From: JBILCM01 sp044353165
Lineage (GTDB): Bacteria > Bacillota > Bacilli > Paenibacillales > YIM-B00363
Assembly (NCBI GenBank): GCA_044353165.1
Contig: JBILCM010000002.1
Span: 50,005-114,004 of the forward strand
Direction of reading: 5' to 3'
Length of the DNA: 64,000 nucleotides
The translations under genes were made by a program, and so were the position numbers. Numbering within the stretch: position 1 is the stretch's first letter; each line of letters begins with the position of its first letter. Positions 1 to 7,985 of this stretch are shown here, in pieces. The notes under the pieces were generated by a model that was not told where the DNA came from, ran no database searches, and saw only the letters and a program-made list of their open reading frames with translations.

Positions 1-647
1 AGTTCACGCATCGCCTCCCCAACGCCTCCAACCGCATCTATCAAGCCATATTTTACTGCCTCCAAACCAATCACCGTTGTGCCAATGTCACGCGTAAGTT
101 CTCCCGTTTTGAACATCAACTCTTTAAATTTTGCTTCTGTGATATGGGAGTGGGCAAGAACGAATCGTATAACACGTTCTTGCATTTTATCTAAGTATTC
201 GAACGTTTGAGGCACCCCAATGACTAAACCATTCAGTCGGATTGGGTGAATCGTCATCGTTGCAGTTGCCGCAATGTAGGAGAAATCAGAGCTAACCGCA
301 ATGGGAACGCCTATGGAATGGCCTCCACCTAAAACCAATGTGACCGTCGGCTTGGATAGTGTAGAAATCATTTCTGCGATGGCCAAACCAGCCTCAACAT
401 CTCCACCGACCGTATTTAGAATGATGAGAATGCCTTCAATCTTTGTATTTAATTCCGCTGCGACCAGTTGTGGAATCAAATGTTCATACTTCGTTGTTTT
501 GTTTTGCGGCGGAAGCACAACATGGCCTTCTACTTGACCAATAATGGTCATGCAATACACATTCGATTGTTCCATCGTTGGCGGATTGGCATTTCCTAAG
601 GATACGATCCCTTCGGTGATCACATTCTTGCGCTCTTCTGTTGACAT
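1..647 (-). CDS. tepA: ClpP-like spore protease TepA/YmfB, C-terminus cut by window edge
   Basis: ClpP-like (S14) serine endopeptidase of the TepA/YmfB branch. About 215 residues are visible and the C-terminus lies beyond base 1. The serine sits in GGGHSIG (S111), the histidine in TIHPIRLNG (H134) and the aspartate in ELTRDIG (D187), so the Ser-His-Asp triad is intact. The ATG at 647 follows GGAGGAG at normal spacing. In B. subtilis the homologue next to rnjB is made in the forespore and has been linked to degradation of small acid-soluble spore proteins during outgrowth; it was earlier called a translocation-enhancing protein. A terminator and a sigma-G-like promoter precede it, which suggests separate, spore-specific expression. 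The family call is firm; the role is inferred from B. subtilis. Confidence 0.9.
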   Translation of the reverse strand, partial: MSTEERKNVITEGIVSLGNANPPTMEQSNVYCMTIIGQVEGHVVLPPQNKTTKYEHLIPQLVAAELNTKIEGILIILNTVGGDVEAGLAIAEMISTLSKPTVTLVLGGGHSIGVPIAVSSDFSYIAATATMTIHPIRLNGLVIGVPQTFEYLDKMQERVIRFVLAHSHITEAKFKELMFKTGELTRDIGTTVIGLEAVKYGLIDAVGGVGEAMRE

Positions 648-686
648 TGATTTCTCCTCCGTTTAGAATGTCACAGCAATCCGTCA

Positions 687-715
687 TAGTATGGGAAGAA
701 TAAAGCAAAATATGC
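687..715 (-). promoter_or_regulatory. Sigma-G-like promoter of tepA
   Basis: Read on the minus strand: GCATA (711-715), a 17-base spacer, then CATACTA (687-693). Both elements fit the B. subtilis sigma-G pattern as I recall it (gHATR, about 18 bases, CATnnTA). The -10 box lies about 40 bases upstream of the tepA ATG and directly after the rnjB terminator. No good sigma-A promoter competes in this gap. This is a prediction from sequence match and from the sporulation control known for the B. subtilis gene. Confidence 0.55.
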
Positions 716-753
716 AAAAAAATGCCTCTGCATTGGAGTGCAAGGCAGAGGCA
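716..753 (-). terminator. Intrinsic terminator after rnjB
   Basis: Perfect 9-base stem (723-731 with 745-753, TGCCTCTGC/GCAGAGGCA) followed on the minus strand by seven T residues (716-722). It lies 38 bases after the rnjB stop codon. Confidence 0.85.
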
Positions 754-791
754 CCATTTGTGCTTGTGAGTGACATGACGTAAATCCATCG

Positions 792-2468
792 TTACACTTC
801 CATGATTATCGGTAAAATCATCGGTCTTCTTCTGGTTTGTTCATATAAGAATCGTCCTAATGCATCCTTAACTTGTGTCTTTAGTGAAGTCCATTCATTG
901 ACATTCTCACTCATCAATCGACTTAATGTGTTGGATACGATTTTTGTTGCCTCTTCAAGTAACCCTTCGGATTCGCGCACATAGACAAATCCACGTGAAA
1001 TAATATCTGGTCCTGATAAGATCTTTCCTTCTTGTTTGCTTAACGTGACGACTACGACCAGAATTCCATCTTGCGAGAGCAATTTCCTATCGCGCAACAC
1101 AATGTTGCCGACATCACCAACACCTAGGCCATCGATAAGCACATTTCCTGCAGACACTTTGTTTCCTTTACGAGCTTCGCCACCCATAATTTCCACCGTA
1201 TCTCCGATATCAAGCAGGAATATGTTCTCTTTCTCCACCCCAACCGATTGAGCCAGCAACGCATGATGCTTTAACATACGATATTCACCGTGGATGGGTA
1301 TAAAAAATTTCGGCTTCATCAGGTTGAGCATCAGCTTTAACTCTTCTTGGCTTCCATGCCCGGAAACGTGGACACCGGTTATGGAACCAGGCCCATAAAT
1401 GACATTCGCTCCTAGACGGAATAACTCATCGACTGTTCGGCCCACATATCGTTCATTGCCTGGTATCGGTGTTGCTGCAATAACAACCGTGTCACCTGGC
1501 AAGATATCAAGTTTCTTGTGTGTGGACCTCGCCATTCGTGTCAATGCCGACATCGGTTCACCTTGGCTACCCGTTGAAAGAATCACAACTTGATTCGCTG
1601 GAAGTCGATTCGCCACTTCGGATTCAATCAACATGCCATCAGGAATGTCCAAATATCCGAGTTCATTGGCAATTGTAACGACGTTAATCATACTTCTCCC
1701 GATTACAGTCACTTTTCGACCTGTCATGATTGCAGCCTCGAATACTTGTTGTACACGATGTATGTTAGAAGCGAATGTAGCCACAACAACACGTTGCTCC
1801 GAACGTCGAAACACCTCAATCAACTCATCGCCAACCGTTTTCTCTGATGGCGTAAAGCCAGTTCTCTCAGCATTCGTGCTTTCAGATAAAAGACAAAGCA
1901 CACCTTTACTGCCAATCTCAGCCATGCGATGGATGTCGGCAAATTGATTATGCACAGGCGTATAGTCGAATTTAAAATCGCCAGTATGCACAATGACACC
2001 TTCTGGTGTATCCAAAGCAATACCCACGGAGTCTGGAATGCTGTGATTTGTTCGAAAGAATGAGGCTGTAATTGTCCCAAAGTGAAGTATCGAATTGTTC
2101 TGAATTAACACTCGTTTCGTTTCACCGAGCAGATTGGCTTCCTTCAACTTGCTTTCAATCAAGCCTAAAGTCAGTTTCGTGCCGTAAACTGGCACATTCA
2201 AATGCTTAAGCACATAAGGCAAACCACCGATGTGATCTTCGTGGCCGTGCGTGACAATGATCCCTCTCACTTTATCCTTGTTTTCTGTTAAGAAACTGAT
2301 GTCTGGAATAACCACATCAATTCCAAGCATGTCTTCTTCCGGAAATTTCAATCCAACATCAATGACTACAATATCATTCGCATACTGAACCACATACATA
2401 TTTTTCCCAATTTCGCCCACGCCGCCAAGGGCCAAAATGGTCAGTTTATCATGAATTTTCTTTGCCAA
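792..2468 (-). CDS. rnjB: Ribonuclease J (RNase J2-type locus)
   Basis: 558-residue metallo-beta-lactamase/beta-CASP ribonuclease of the RNase J family, which has endonuclease and 5'-exonuclease activity in mRNA turnover. The zinc motif THGHEDH (H74, H76, D78, H79) is complete, and the C-terminus carries the usual RNase J tail. The start is a TTG at 2468 preceded by GAGGAGG; no ATG fits the family N-terminus as well. Its place between dapA and tepA matches B. subtilis rnjB (ymfA) rather than rnjA, hence the symbol. Unlike RNase J2 proteins with degenerate sites, this one has an intact metal motif, so it may be catalytically active. It has its own promoter and terminator. Confidence 0.9.
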   Translation of the reverse strand: MAKKIHDKLTILALGGVGEIGKNMYVVQYANDIVVIDVGLKFPEEDMLGIDVVIPDISFLTENKDKVRGIIVTHGHEDHIGGLPYVLKHLNVPVYGTKLTLGLIESKLKEANLLGETKRVLIQNNSILHFGTITASFFRTNHSIPDSVGIALDTPEGVIVHTGDFKFDYTPVHNQFADIHRMAEIGSKGVLCLLSESTNAERTGFTPSEKTVGDELIEVFRRSEQRVVVATFASNIHRVQQVFEAAIMTGRKVTVIGRSMINVVTIANELGYLDIPDGMLIESEVANRLPANQVVILSTGSQGEPMSALTRMARSTHKKLDILPGDTVVIAATPIPGNERYVGRTVDELFRLGANVIYGPGSITGVHVSGHGSQEELKLMLNLMKPKFFIPIHGEYRMLKHHALLAQSVGVEKENIFLLDIGDTVEIMGGEARKGNKVSAGNVLIDGLGVGDVGNIVLRDRKLLSQDGILVVVVTLSKQEGKILSGPDIISRGFVYVRESEGLLEEATKIVSNTLSRLMSENVNEWTSLKTQVKDALGRFLYEQTRRRPMILPIIMEV

Positions 2469-2566
2469 CCAGTAAACCTCCTCTGTAATTTTGGCGACGA
2501 TCTATATGAAACACAAACCATGCCGATACCCATTACGATTACAACAACGTACTTGTCACTTTCACC

Positions 2567-2595
2567 ATTATAGTAAACGCAGAATACAAACTCAA
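2567..2595 (-). promoter_or_regulatory. Sigma-A promoter of rnjB
   Basis: TTGAGT (2590-2595), 17-base spacer, perfect TATAAT (2567-2572) on the minus strand, between the dapA terminator and rnjB. The leader is about 95 bases with no obvious riboswitch. Confidence 0.65.
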
Positions 2596-2621
2596 GTTAT
2601 ACCTCATACGTCACGATGAAA

Positions 2622-2646
2622 AGCTCGTCTCCATGGGAGACGAGCT
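2622..2646 (-). terminator. Terminator hairpin after dapA
   Basis: Perfect 11-base stem (2622-2632 with 2636-2646) with a 3-base loop, starting four bases after the dapA stop codon. The T tract is short (TTTTCATC), so termination may be partial. Confidence 0.7.
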
Positions 2647-2649
2647 TGA

Positions 2650-3543
2650 TCAACTATGTTCGAATGTCAGCATCAATTGTTCTATGAAAGCCGCTTCTTC
2701 AGACGTCGCCTCTACAAGAGGTAATCGAACTCCACCGCAATCCATTCCGTTCGCTTTCAAAGCATATTTGATCGGGACAGGATTGGGGACACGGTGGGGG
2801 CAATAAAACAAACCGTTAAAAATAGGTGTTAACCTGGCATGCAATTGAGCAGCTTGTTGAACTTGCCCATTCAAATAGGCATGAATCATCTGCTTCATGA
2901 TCTTGCCCACGATGTGACTCGCCACACTAATAATTCCGTGTCCACCTATGCTCAACACTGGAAGCGTTAAATTGTCATCTCCGCTGTAAAGTCGGAACCC
3001 AGGTGGCGCCTTAGCAATAATTTGTGACATTTGTTCTAGGTCACCGCTTGATTCTTTTACAGCAACGATATGAGGGTGATTCGCCAGACGGAGAATCGTC
3101 TCTGGTAAAATGTTTATACCTGTGCGTGAAGGAATGTTATAAATTACAATTGGCAATGAAACTTGATCAGCAACAGAAACAAAATGTCTGTATAAACCTT
3201 CTTGCGAAGTTCGATTGTAATAAGGAGCAACGAGCATAATCCCATCGACACCCAATTTCTCCGCTTCCTTAGAGAGATGGATAGAATGTAAGGTATCATT
3301 CGAACCAGTGCCCGCGATTATTTTGGCGCGTCCTCCCGTCTTGCGAACGACAAACTCAAACAACTGTAATTTTTCATCATCTGTAAGGGTCGGTGACTCT
3401 CCTGTCGTGCCTGCAACAACTAACCCATCATTGTGCTGTTGTTCAACGAGATGCTCAATCAAATGTGCTGTCTGATTCCAATCGATGCTCAATTGATGAT
3501 CGAAGGGAGTGACCATTGCAGAAATCAATCTTCCGAAATCCAC
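2650..3543 (-). CDS. dapA: 4-hydroxy-tetrahydrodipicolinate synthase
   Basis: 297-residue class I aldolase that condenses pyruvate with aspartate semialdehyde, the first committed step to lysine, diaminopimelate and dipicolinate. The substrate loop GTTGESPTL lies near residues 45-53. The catalytic tyrosine is in VIYNIPSRTG (Y135) and the Schiff-base lysine in VAVKESSGD (K163). The start is GTG at 3543 behind GGGAGGAA. It follows asd by 20 bases; the dapG aspartokinase that lies between these two genes in B. subtilis is absent. Being downstream of dpaAB and asd, it can be co-expressed with dipicolinate synthesis. Confidence 0.96.
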   Translation of the reverse strand: MDFGRLISAMVTPFDHQLSIDWNQTAHLIEHLVEQQHNDGLVVAGTTGESPTLTDDEKLQLFEFVVRKTGGRAKIIAGTGSNDTLHSIHLSKEAEKLGVDGIMLVAPYYNRTSQEGLYRHFVSVADQVSLPIVIYNIPSRTGINILPETILRLANHPHIVAVKESSGDLEQMSQIIAKAPPGFRLYSGDDNLTLPVLSIGGHGIISVASHIVGKIMKQMIHAYLNGQVQQAAQLHARLTPIFNGLFYCPHRVPNPVPIKYALKANGMDCGGVRLPLVEATSEEAAFIEQLMLTFEHS

Positions 3544-3563
3544 TTGCCGTTCCTCCCATTCTT

Positions 3564-4607
3564 TTACTTGTCTTGGCTCTTCGCAATATGTTCAGCAATC
3601 TGAATTGCATTCCACGCTGCGCCTTTCAATAAGTTGTCTGAAACAACCCACATATTTAAAGCCTTTGACTCAGATAAATCTCTGCGTACACGACCAACGA
3701 ATACTTCTAATTTGCCAGTTGCATGTGTGGCTAATGGATAAAGTTGACTTGACGGATCATCTTGCAACTGAACTCCAGGGGCTTGGGCTAACAACGTACG
3801 AACCTCTTCAAGATCAAAATCGTGCATAAACTCTACATAAATGGACTCAGAGTGACCATTAAGAACAGGAATACGCACGCATGTTGCCGTAACATCAATG
3901 CTTTCGTCACTCATAATTTTCTTGGTTTCGCGCACCATCTTCATTTCCTCAAGTGTAAACCCATTTTCTTGAAACTTATCAATTTGAGGGATTGCGTTAA
4001 ATGCAATCTGATGTTTGGCGGGTAACGAAGAAACCGGCAATATGTCAGGCTTGATGTCCTCGTGGTCGATGAAGGCTCTTGTTTGACGGATTGTCTCTTC
4101 CACAGCACGCGCACCCGCGCCGGAAACCGCTTGGTAAGTGGAGACGATAATTTTCTTGATCCCGTACCGATCATGCAAAGGTTTTAAAGCTACAACCATC
4201 TGAATCGTAGAGCAATTGGGATTGGCAATAACACCTTTATGCTCAGCAATGTGGTGAGGATTAACCTCAGGAACAACCAAAGGAACCTCAGGGTCCATAC
4301 GGAATGCATTCGTATTATCAATGCATACTGCCCCATGCGCAATAGCGTGAGGAACAAGTGCCTTGCTGACATCGCCCCCTGCACTGAACAAAGCAATTTC
4401 TACGCCGCGAAAACTGTCAGGTGTAGCTTCTTCTACGGTGTATTCATGATTGCGAAAACTTATTTTTGTGCCTGCCGAACGCGATGAAGACAATAACTTT
4501 AATTGAGATATTGGAAAGTTTCGTTCTTCAAGAAGCTGCAAAATTTGTTCCCCTACCGCGCCCGTTGCTCCGACGACAGCAACATAAAAATGTTTCGTTT
4601 CAGCCAT
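3564..4607 (-). CDS. asd: Aspartate-semialdehyde dehydrogenase
   Basis: 347-residue NADPH-dependent enzyme that makes aspartate semialdehyde from aspartyl phosphate. The N-terminal dinucleotide motif VVGATGAVG lies at residues 11-19 and the catalytic cysteine is in ANPNCSTIQ (C132). The open frame extends 32 codons further upstream, but that extension would overlap dpaB. The ATG at 4607 has GGGAGAG at good spacing and gives the usual family N-terminus, so it was chosen. It sits between dpaB and dapA and supplies the substrate of DapA. Confidence 0.96.
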   Translation of the reverse strand: MAETKHFYVAVVGATGAVGEQILQLLEERNFPISQLKLLSSSRSAGTKISFRNHEYTVEEATPDSFRGVEIALFSAGGDVSKALVPHAIAHGAVCIDNTNAFRMDPEVPLVVPEVNPHHIAEHKGVIANPNCSTIQMVVALKPLHDRYGIKKIIVSTYQAVSGAGARAVEETIRQTRAFIDHEDIKPDILPVSSLPAKHQIAFNAIPQIDKFQENGFTLEEMKMVRETKKIMSDESIDVTATCVRIPVLNGHSESIYVEFMHDFDLEEVRTLLAQAPGVQLQDDPSSQLYPLATHATGKLEVFVGRVRRDLSESKALNMWVVSDNLLKGAAWNAIQIAEHIAKSQDK

Positions 4608-4636
4608 TCGAACTCTCTCCCTGTGATGAATCACGA

Positions 4637-5233
4637 CTATGAATGTTGAAAATGTTCGATCAACATCGGTTGCAGCTGTCTGCCCTCTAATGCCGCCTCG
4701 CAAGTTTCCACGACCAAATCCATACGCGCGACAAGTGAATTAGGTTTCTTCATCGGCGCATCTTGCCCATATGGAACAAAATACACATTCTTCGTGATCA
4801 TTAATTTGGCAATATTAAAACTGTTCAATCCTAATCCATCATTCGTTGAAATTGCTAGAACAAGTGGTCTGCAATTGCGCATCTGAGCTTTGGCTGCCAT
4901 TAAGACAGCACTTTCCGTCATCGCATTCGCTAATTTACTCATTGTGTTGCCTGTACAAGGAGCAATGGCCATCACGTCTAATAGTTTTGCAGGGCCCAGT
5001 GGCTCAGCATCAACAATTGAGGAAATAATATCATTTCCGGTTATTTCTTTCAACTTTTTTTGCCAATCATCCGCTTTCCCAAATCGCGTGTCTGTGATAA
5101 GTACACTATTTGAAATAATTGGAATCACTCTGGCGCCAGCATCAACAAATCTTTGGATTTGGGACAGTACTTCTTCCAATGTGCAATGTGAACCCGTTAA
5201 TGCATAACCAACCGTTTTCCCGTACCAATTCAT
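4637..5233 (-). CDS. dpaB: Dipicolinate synthase subunit B (SpoVFB)
   Basis: 198-residue flavoprotein-fold subunit of dipicolinate synthase, which oxidises dihydrodipicolinate to pyridine-2,6-dicarboxylate, the calcium-binding compound of the spore core. The middle of the protein has the family segment MAIAPCTGNTMSKLANA. The start codon overlaps the dpaA stop by four bases (ATGA), so translation is probably coupled. In B. subtilis the pair is made in the mother cell under sigma-K; the promoter seen upstream of dpaA fits that. Confidence 0.95.
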   Translation of the reverse strand: MNWYGKTVGYALTGSHCTLEEVLSQIQRFVDAGARVIPIISNSVLITDTRFGKADDWQKKLKEITGNDIISSIVDAEPLGPAKLLDVMAIAPCTGNTMSKLANAMTESAVLMAAKAQMRNCRPLVLAISTNDGLGLNSFNIAKLMITKNVYFVPYGQDAPMKKPNSLVARMDLVVETCEAALEGRQLQPMLIEHFQHS

Positions 5234-6129
5234 TCCATCGTCCCCCTTTTCACAACATCTTGCATAATGATTTGACTCACAATAGATGCAAGTATTCGTC
5301 CTGCAGTTTTTGGCGCTACGATTCCGGGTAATCCTGGTGCGAGAATTGCCTTTATCCCGCGTCGCTCTGCAAATCGAAAATCCGTACCTCCGGGTTTGGA
5401 GGCTAAATCAATGATGACAGTTCGCTGCGGCATCGATGCAATAACTTGCGCTGTAATCAATAGGGACGGGACGGTATTAAAAACCAAGTCCGCGTTACTG
5501 ACGAGTGATTGTAAATTGTCGGTGTAGAAAGGATCGAATTTCATCTCATAAGCCCTGGCAAAATGCTCTTCTTTTCGTAATCCCACACGTACGTTAGCTC
5601 CCAATCCTTGCAGCACCCGAGCCATTGTGATCCCAGTTCGGCCAAAACCAAGGACCAGGGCCGTTGAATCGTGAATAGTAATGTCTGTATTTTGGATCGC
5701 TAGCATCAGCGCGCCTTCCGCGGTTGGAATGGAATTGAAGATAGCCACATCGTCCCGTTCAAATAACTCAACAAGAGAGATATCGTATTTGGAGCAAATT
5801 TTTCGTAGATACGGCTTTGCGAGTCCTGTATAAATTTTAGCGTGTTTTGGCAAATTTTCGATGTGAGATTCCATAATCTTAAGAGCTTTTGATGAAAATA
5901 CAGCATCGATATAACCAAAATCATCCGTTCCTACAGCAGGTAGCAACACGACGTCCTGATTTGCCAACACTTCTTCTGTCAATTCAGCGTGAATCGTACC
6001 TTGAATCATATGATTTAAGTGATCAAAACCAATCAAGGTGACCGAAGCATCCAATTGCACCATACGTTGTATCATTTCGAGTTGACGGGCATCTCCGCCT
6101 ACAAAAACAATGTGCGAACCGGTAAGCAT
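5230..6129 (-). CDS. dpaA: Dipicolinate synthase subunit A (SpoVFA)
   Basis: 299-residue subunit of dipicolinate synthase. The N-terminal segment begins with a nucleotide-binding-like stretch (HIVFVGGDARQ). A second Rossmann motif, GFGRTGITMARVL, lies at about residues 161-173, as in D-isomer dehydrogenase-like folds. The ATG at 6129 follows AAAGGAGC. It is the first gene of the dpaA-dpaB-asd-dapA group and is preceded by a sigma-K-like promoter. Its presence is strong evidence that the organism forms endospores. Confidence 0.95.
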   Translation of the reverse strand: MLTGSHIVFVGGDARQLEMIQRMVQLDASVTLIGFDHLNHMIQGTIHAELTEEVLANQDVVLLPAVGTDDFGYIDAVFSSKALKIMESHIENLPKHAKIYTGLAKPYLRKICSKYDISLVELFERDDVAIFNSIPTAEGALMLAIQNTDITIHDSTALVLGFGRTGITMARVLQGLGANVRVGLRKEEHFARAYEMKFDPFYTDNLQSLVSNADLVFNTVPSLLITAQVIASMPQRTVIIDLASKPGGTDFRFAERRGIKAILAPGLPGIVAPKTAGRILASIVSQIIMQDVVKRGTME

Positions 6130-6168
6130 AATGATGTGCTCCTTTCGGTTGGCGTTAAAAATATACGA

Positions 6169-6197
6169 TATTGTATGGGTTCTGCCTAAGATTGGTT
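6169..6197 (-). promoter_or_regulatory. Sigma-K-like promoter of the dpaA operon
   Basis: On the minus strand AACC (6194-6197), a 16-base spacer and CATACAATA (6169-6177). This matches the sigma-K pattern mACm, 16 bases, CATAnnnTA at every defined position. It lies between the dut terminator and dpaA, leaving a leader of about 30 bases. B. subtilis spoVF is a known sigma-K target. Confidence 0.65.
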
Positions 6198-6199
6198 AC

Positions 6200-6221
6200 A
6201 AAAAAAACGCCATCGGCGTTT
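6200..6221 (-). terminator. Intrinsic terminator after dut
   Basis: Stem AAACGCC (6215-6221) with GGCGTTT (6205-6211), a three-base loop, and an eight-base T run on the minus strand continuing from the stem. It abuts the -35 element of the dpaA promoter. Confidence 0.8.
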
Positions 6222-6247
6222 GTAAGTTTTACGTATGAAATCATTGT

Positions 6248-6700
6248 TTACACTCCGGTATGTCCAAACCCACCTGCACCGCGCTTTGTCTCATCAAGTT
6301 CCATCGTTTCTGACAAATCAACAATTGGAACAGTCTGAAACACCATCTGGGCAATGCGCTCCCCTCGTTGAACCACGAATGGCTCCGGTCCTAAGTTGAT
6401 CAACAATACTTTAATCTCACCTCGATAATCCGCGTCGATTGTGCCTGGCGTATTTAAAGTAGTAATGCCAAATTTATAAGCCAGTCCACTACGCGGTCGA
6501 ATTTGTGCCTCTAGACCTGTCGGCATAGAGAGTGCAAAACCCGTAGGAATTAATTTCCGCTCCCCAGGTTTGAGTGTCACAGGAACGTCCACTGCTGCGT
6601 GGATGTCATAACCGCTGGCACCGATGGACATCTTGACGGGTAGAGGCAAATTTTCCCCGCTAGGAAGTCTTCTGATGTCAACTTGGAATTTTTGTTGCAT
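6248..6700 (-). CDS. dut: dUTP diphosphatase (trimeric type)
   Basis: 150-residue homotrimeric dUTPase that hydrolyses dUTP to dUMP, keeping uracil out of DNA. All five family motifs are visible: GASGYDIHA, RPRSGLAYK, TIDADYRGEI, GERIAQMVF and the C-terminal RGAGGFGHTG. The ATG at 6700 follows GGAGGGA. It overlaps the end of mlpA by 23 bases and so is translated from the same transcript. In B. subtilis this slot between mlpA and spoVFA holds ymxH instead. Confidence 0.96.
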   Translation of the reverse strand: MQQKFQVDIRRLPSGENLPLPVKMSIGASGYDIHAAVDVPVTLKPGERKLIPTGFALSMPTGLEAQIRPRSGLAYKFGITTLNTPGTIDADYRGEIKVLLINLGPEPFVVQRGERIAQMVFQTVPIVDLSETMELDETKRGAGGFGHTGV

Positions 6701-7940
6701 ATTGATCCCTCCATTTCAGTAAAGCTTTATCTGAATTGCCGACCATGGCTGTTGCGCAAGGAGATGAGAACACACGTTGGATGAGTTTTTGAATATCCTC
6801 GTTAGTTACATTTTCAATTCGATGGATTAATTCATCAAGACTGAATTGTCTGCCTTGTATGAGTTCATTCTTACCATTACGTGTCATGCGACTATTGGTG
6901 CTCTCCAAACCAATAATCAAACTGCCTTTCATTTGTTCCTTGCCCCTGCGAAGTTCATCCGCTGTTATGCCATTCATGCGTAATTGTTCGATAATTTCTT
7001 CCGTTAACCGCAACACTTCTGTTGTTTGTTTCGGTGAGGTCCCCAAATATAAAGTAAAGAGACCCCCATCAATGAATGACGTGTGATAGGAGTAAATCGA
7101 ATAAGCCAAACCATGTTTTTCTCGAATTTCTTGAAATAAACGAGAACTCATCCCGCCGCCAACGGCGTTGTTTAATAAAATCATTCCATACAATAAAGGA
7201 TCGTCCAAAGAGCATCCAGGCAATGAAATGCAAATATGATTCTGTTCGGTTTTCTTTCTTAAAAACTCATGTCCTGAAAGAAATGTGGGTGCTTCTGTCG
7301 GAGGAGTCACAAAAGTATTATGCACATTACCAAAATGTTGTTCGAACAACTGAATCATCGAATCATCAATATTGCCTGCTACGCTAATCACAATCGAATC
7401 CGTACCATAATGAGCTTGTACATATTCCTGTAAATCGGTCGTCAACATAGCATGTAAGTTCGTTTCCGTACCAAGTATCGGATAACCTAACGGATGATGT
7501 CCGTATGCAGCACGTGCAATCATATCATGAACTCGATCATCAGGCGTGTCCTCATACATCGAGATTTCTTCAATAATGACTTTCTTCTCTTTGGCAATAT
7601 CTTCTGAAGTGAAACGTGAACAAAAAATCATGTTTGCAAGCGTATCGACCGCGATGGGCACATGCTCGTCTAAAACTTTTGCATAATAACAAGTGTATTC
7701 CTTCGATGTAAATGCATTCACATTCCCGCCTATACCGTCGAATACATCGGCGATGTCCTTGGCAGTGAATCGATCCGTTCCTTTAAACAGCATATGCTCA
7801 ACGAAATGAGAGATCCCATTCTGCTGGGCACTTTCATGTCGAGAACCTGTTTTTACCCAAATGCCGAACGAAACTGAGCGGCATGCTGGCATATGCTCCA
7901 ACACAATCCGAACTCCGTTCGAAAGCGTTCTTTTTATCAC
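6678..7940 (-). CDS. mlpA: M16-family zinc peptidase (MlpA/YmxG)
   Basis: 420-residue mitochondrial-processing-peptidase-like metalloprotease. The inverted zinc motif HFVEH is at residues 45-49, with the downstream acidic ligand segment IIEEISMYEDTPDD near residue 125, so the site looks intact. The long open frame could start at a TTG at 7964, but GGGAGG lies seven bases before the GTG at 7940, giving the family N-terminus MIKRTLSNGVR; that start was chosen. The substrate in bacteria is not firmly known. It is followed by dut in the same operon. Confidence 0.92.
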   Translation of the reverse strand: MIKRTLSNGVRIVLEHMPACRSVSFGIWVKTGSRHESAQQNGISHFVEHMLFKGTDRFTAKDIADVFDGIGGNVNAFTSKEYTCYYAKVLDEHVPIAVDTLANMIFCSRFTSEDIAKEKKVIIEEISMYEDTPDDRVHDMIARAAYGHHPLGYPILGTETNLHAMLTTDLQEYVQAHYGTDSIVISVAGNIDDSMIQLFEQHFGNVHNTFVTPPTEAPTFLSGHEFLRKKTEQNHICISLPGCSLDDPLLYGMILLNNAVGGGMSSRLFQEIREKHGLAYSIYSYHTSFIDGGLFTLYLGTSPKQTTEVLRLTEEIIEQLRMNGITADELRRGKEQMKGSLIIGLESTNSRMTRNGKNELIQGRQFSLDELIHRIENVTNEDIQKLIQRVFSSPCATAMVGNSDKALLKWRDQYATKIPS

Positions 7941-7985
7941 ATGCTTTCCTCCCAAAACATACAACCCGTATGATGTTAGATATTA

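Noticed and set aside
484..789. 101-codon minus-strand frame overlapping tepA and its upstream region
   Set aside because: It crosses the rnjB terminator and the tepA promoter region in another frame and shows no family features.
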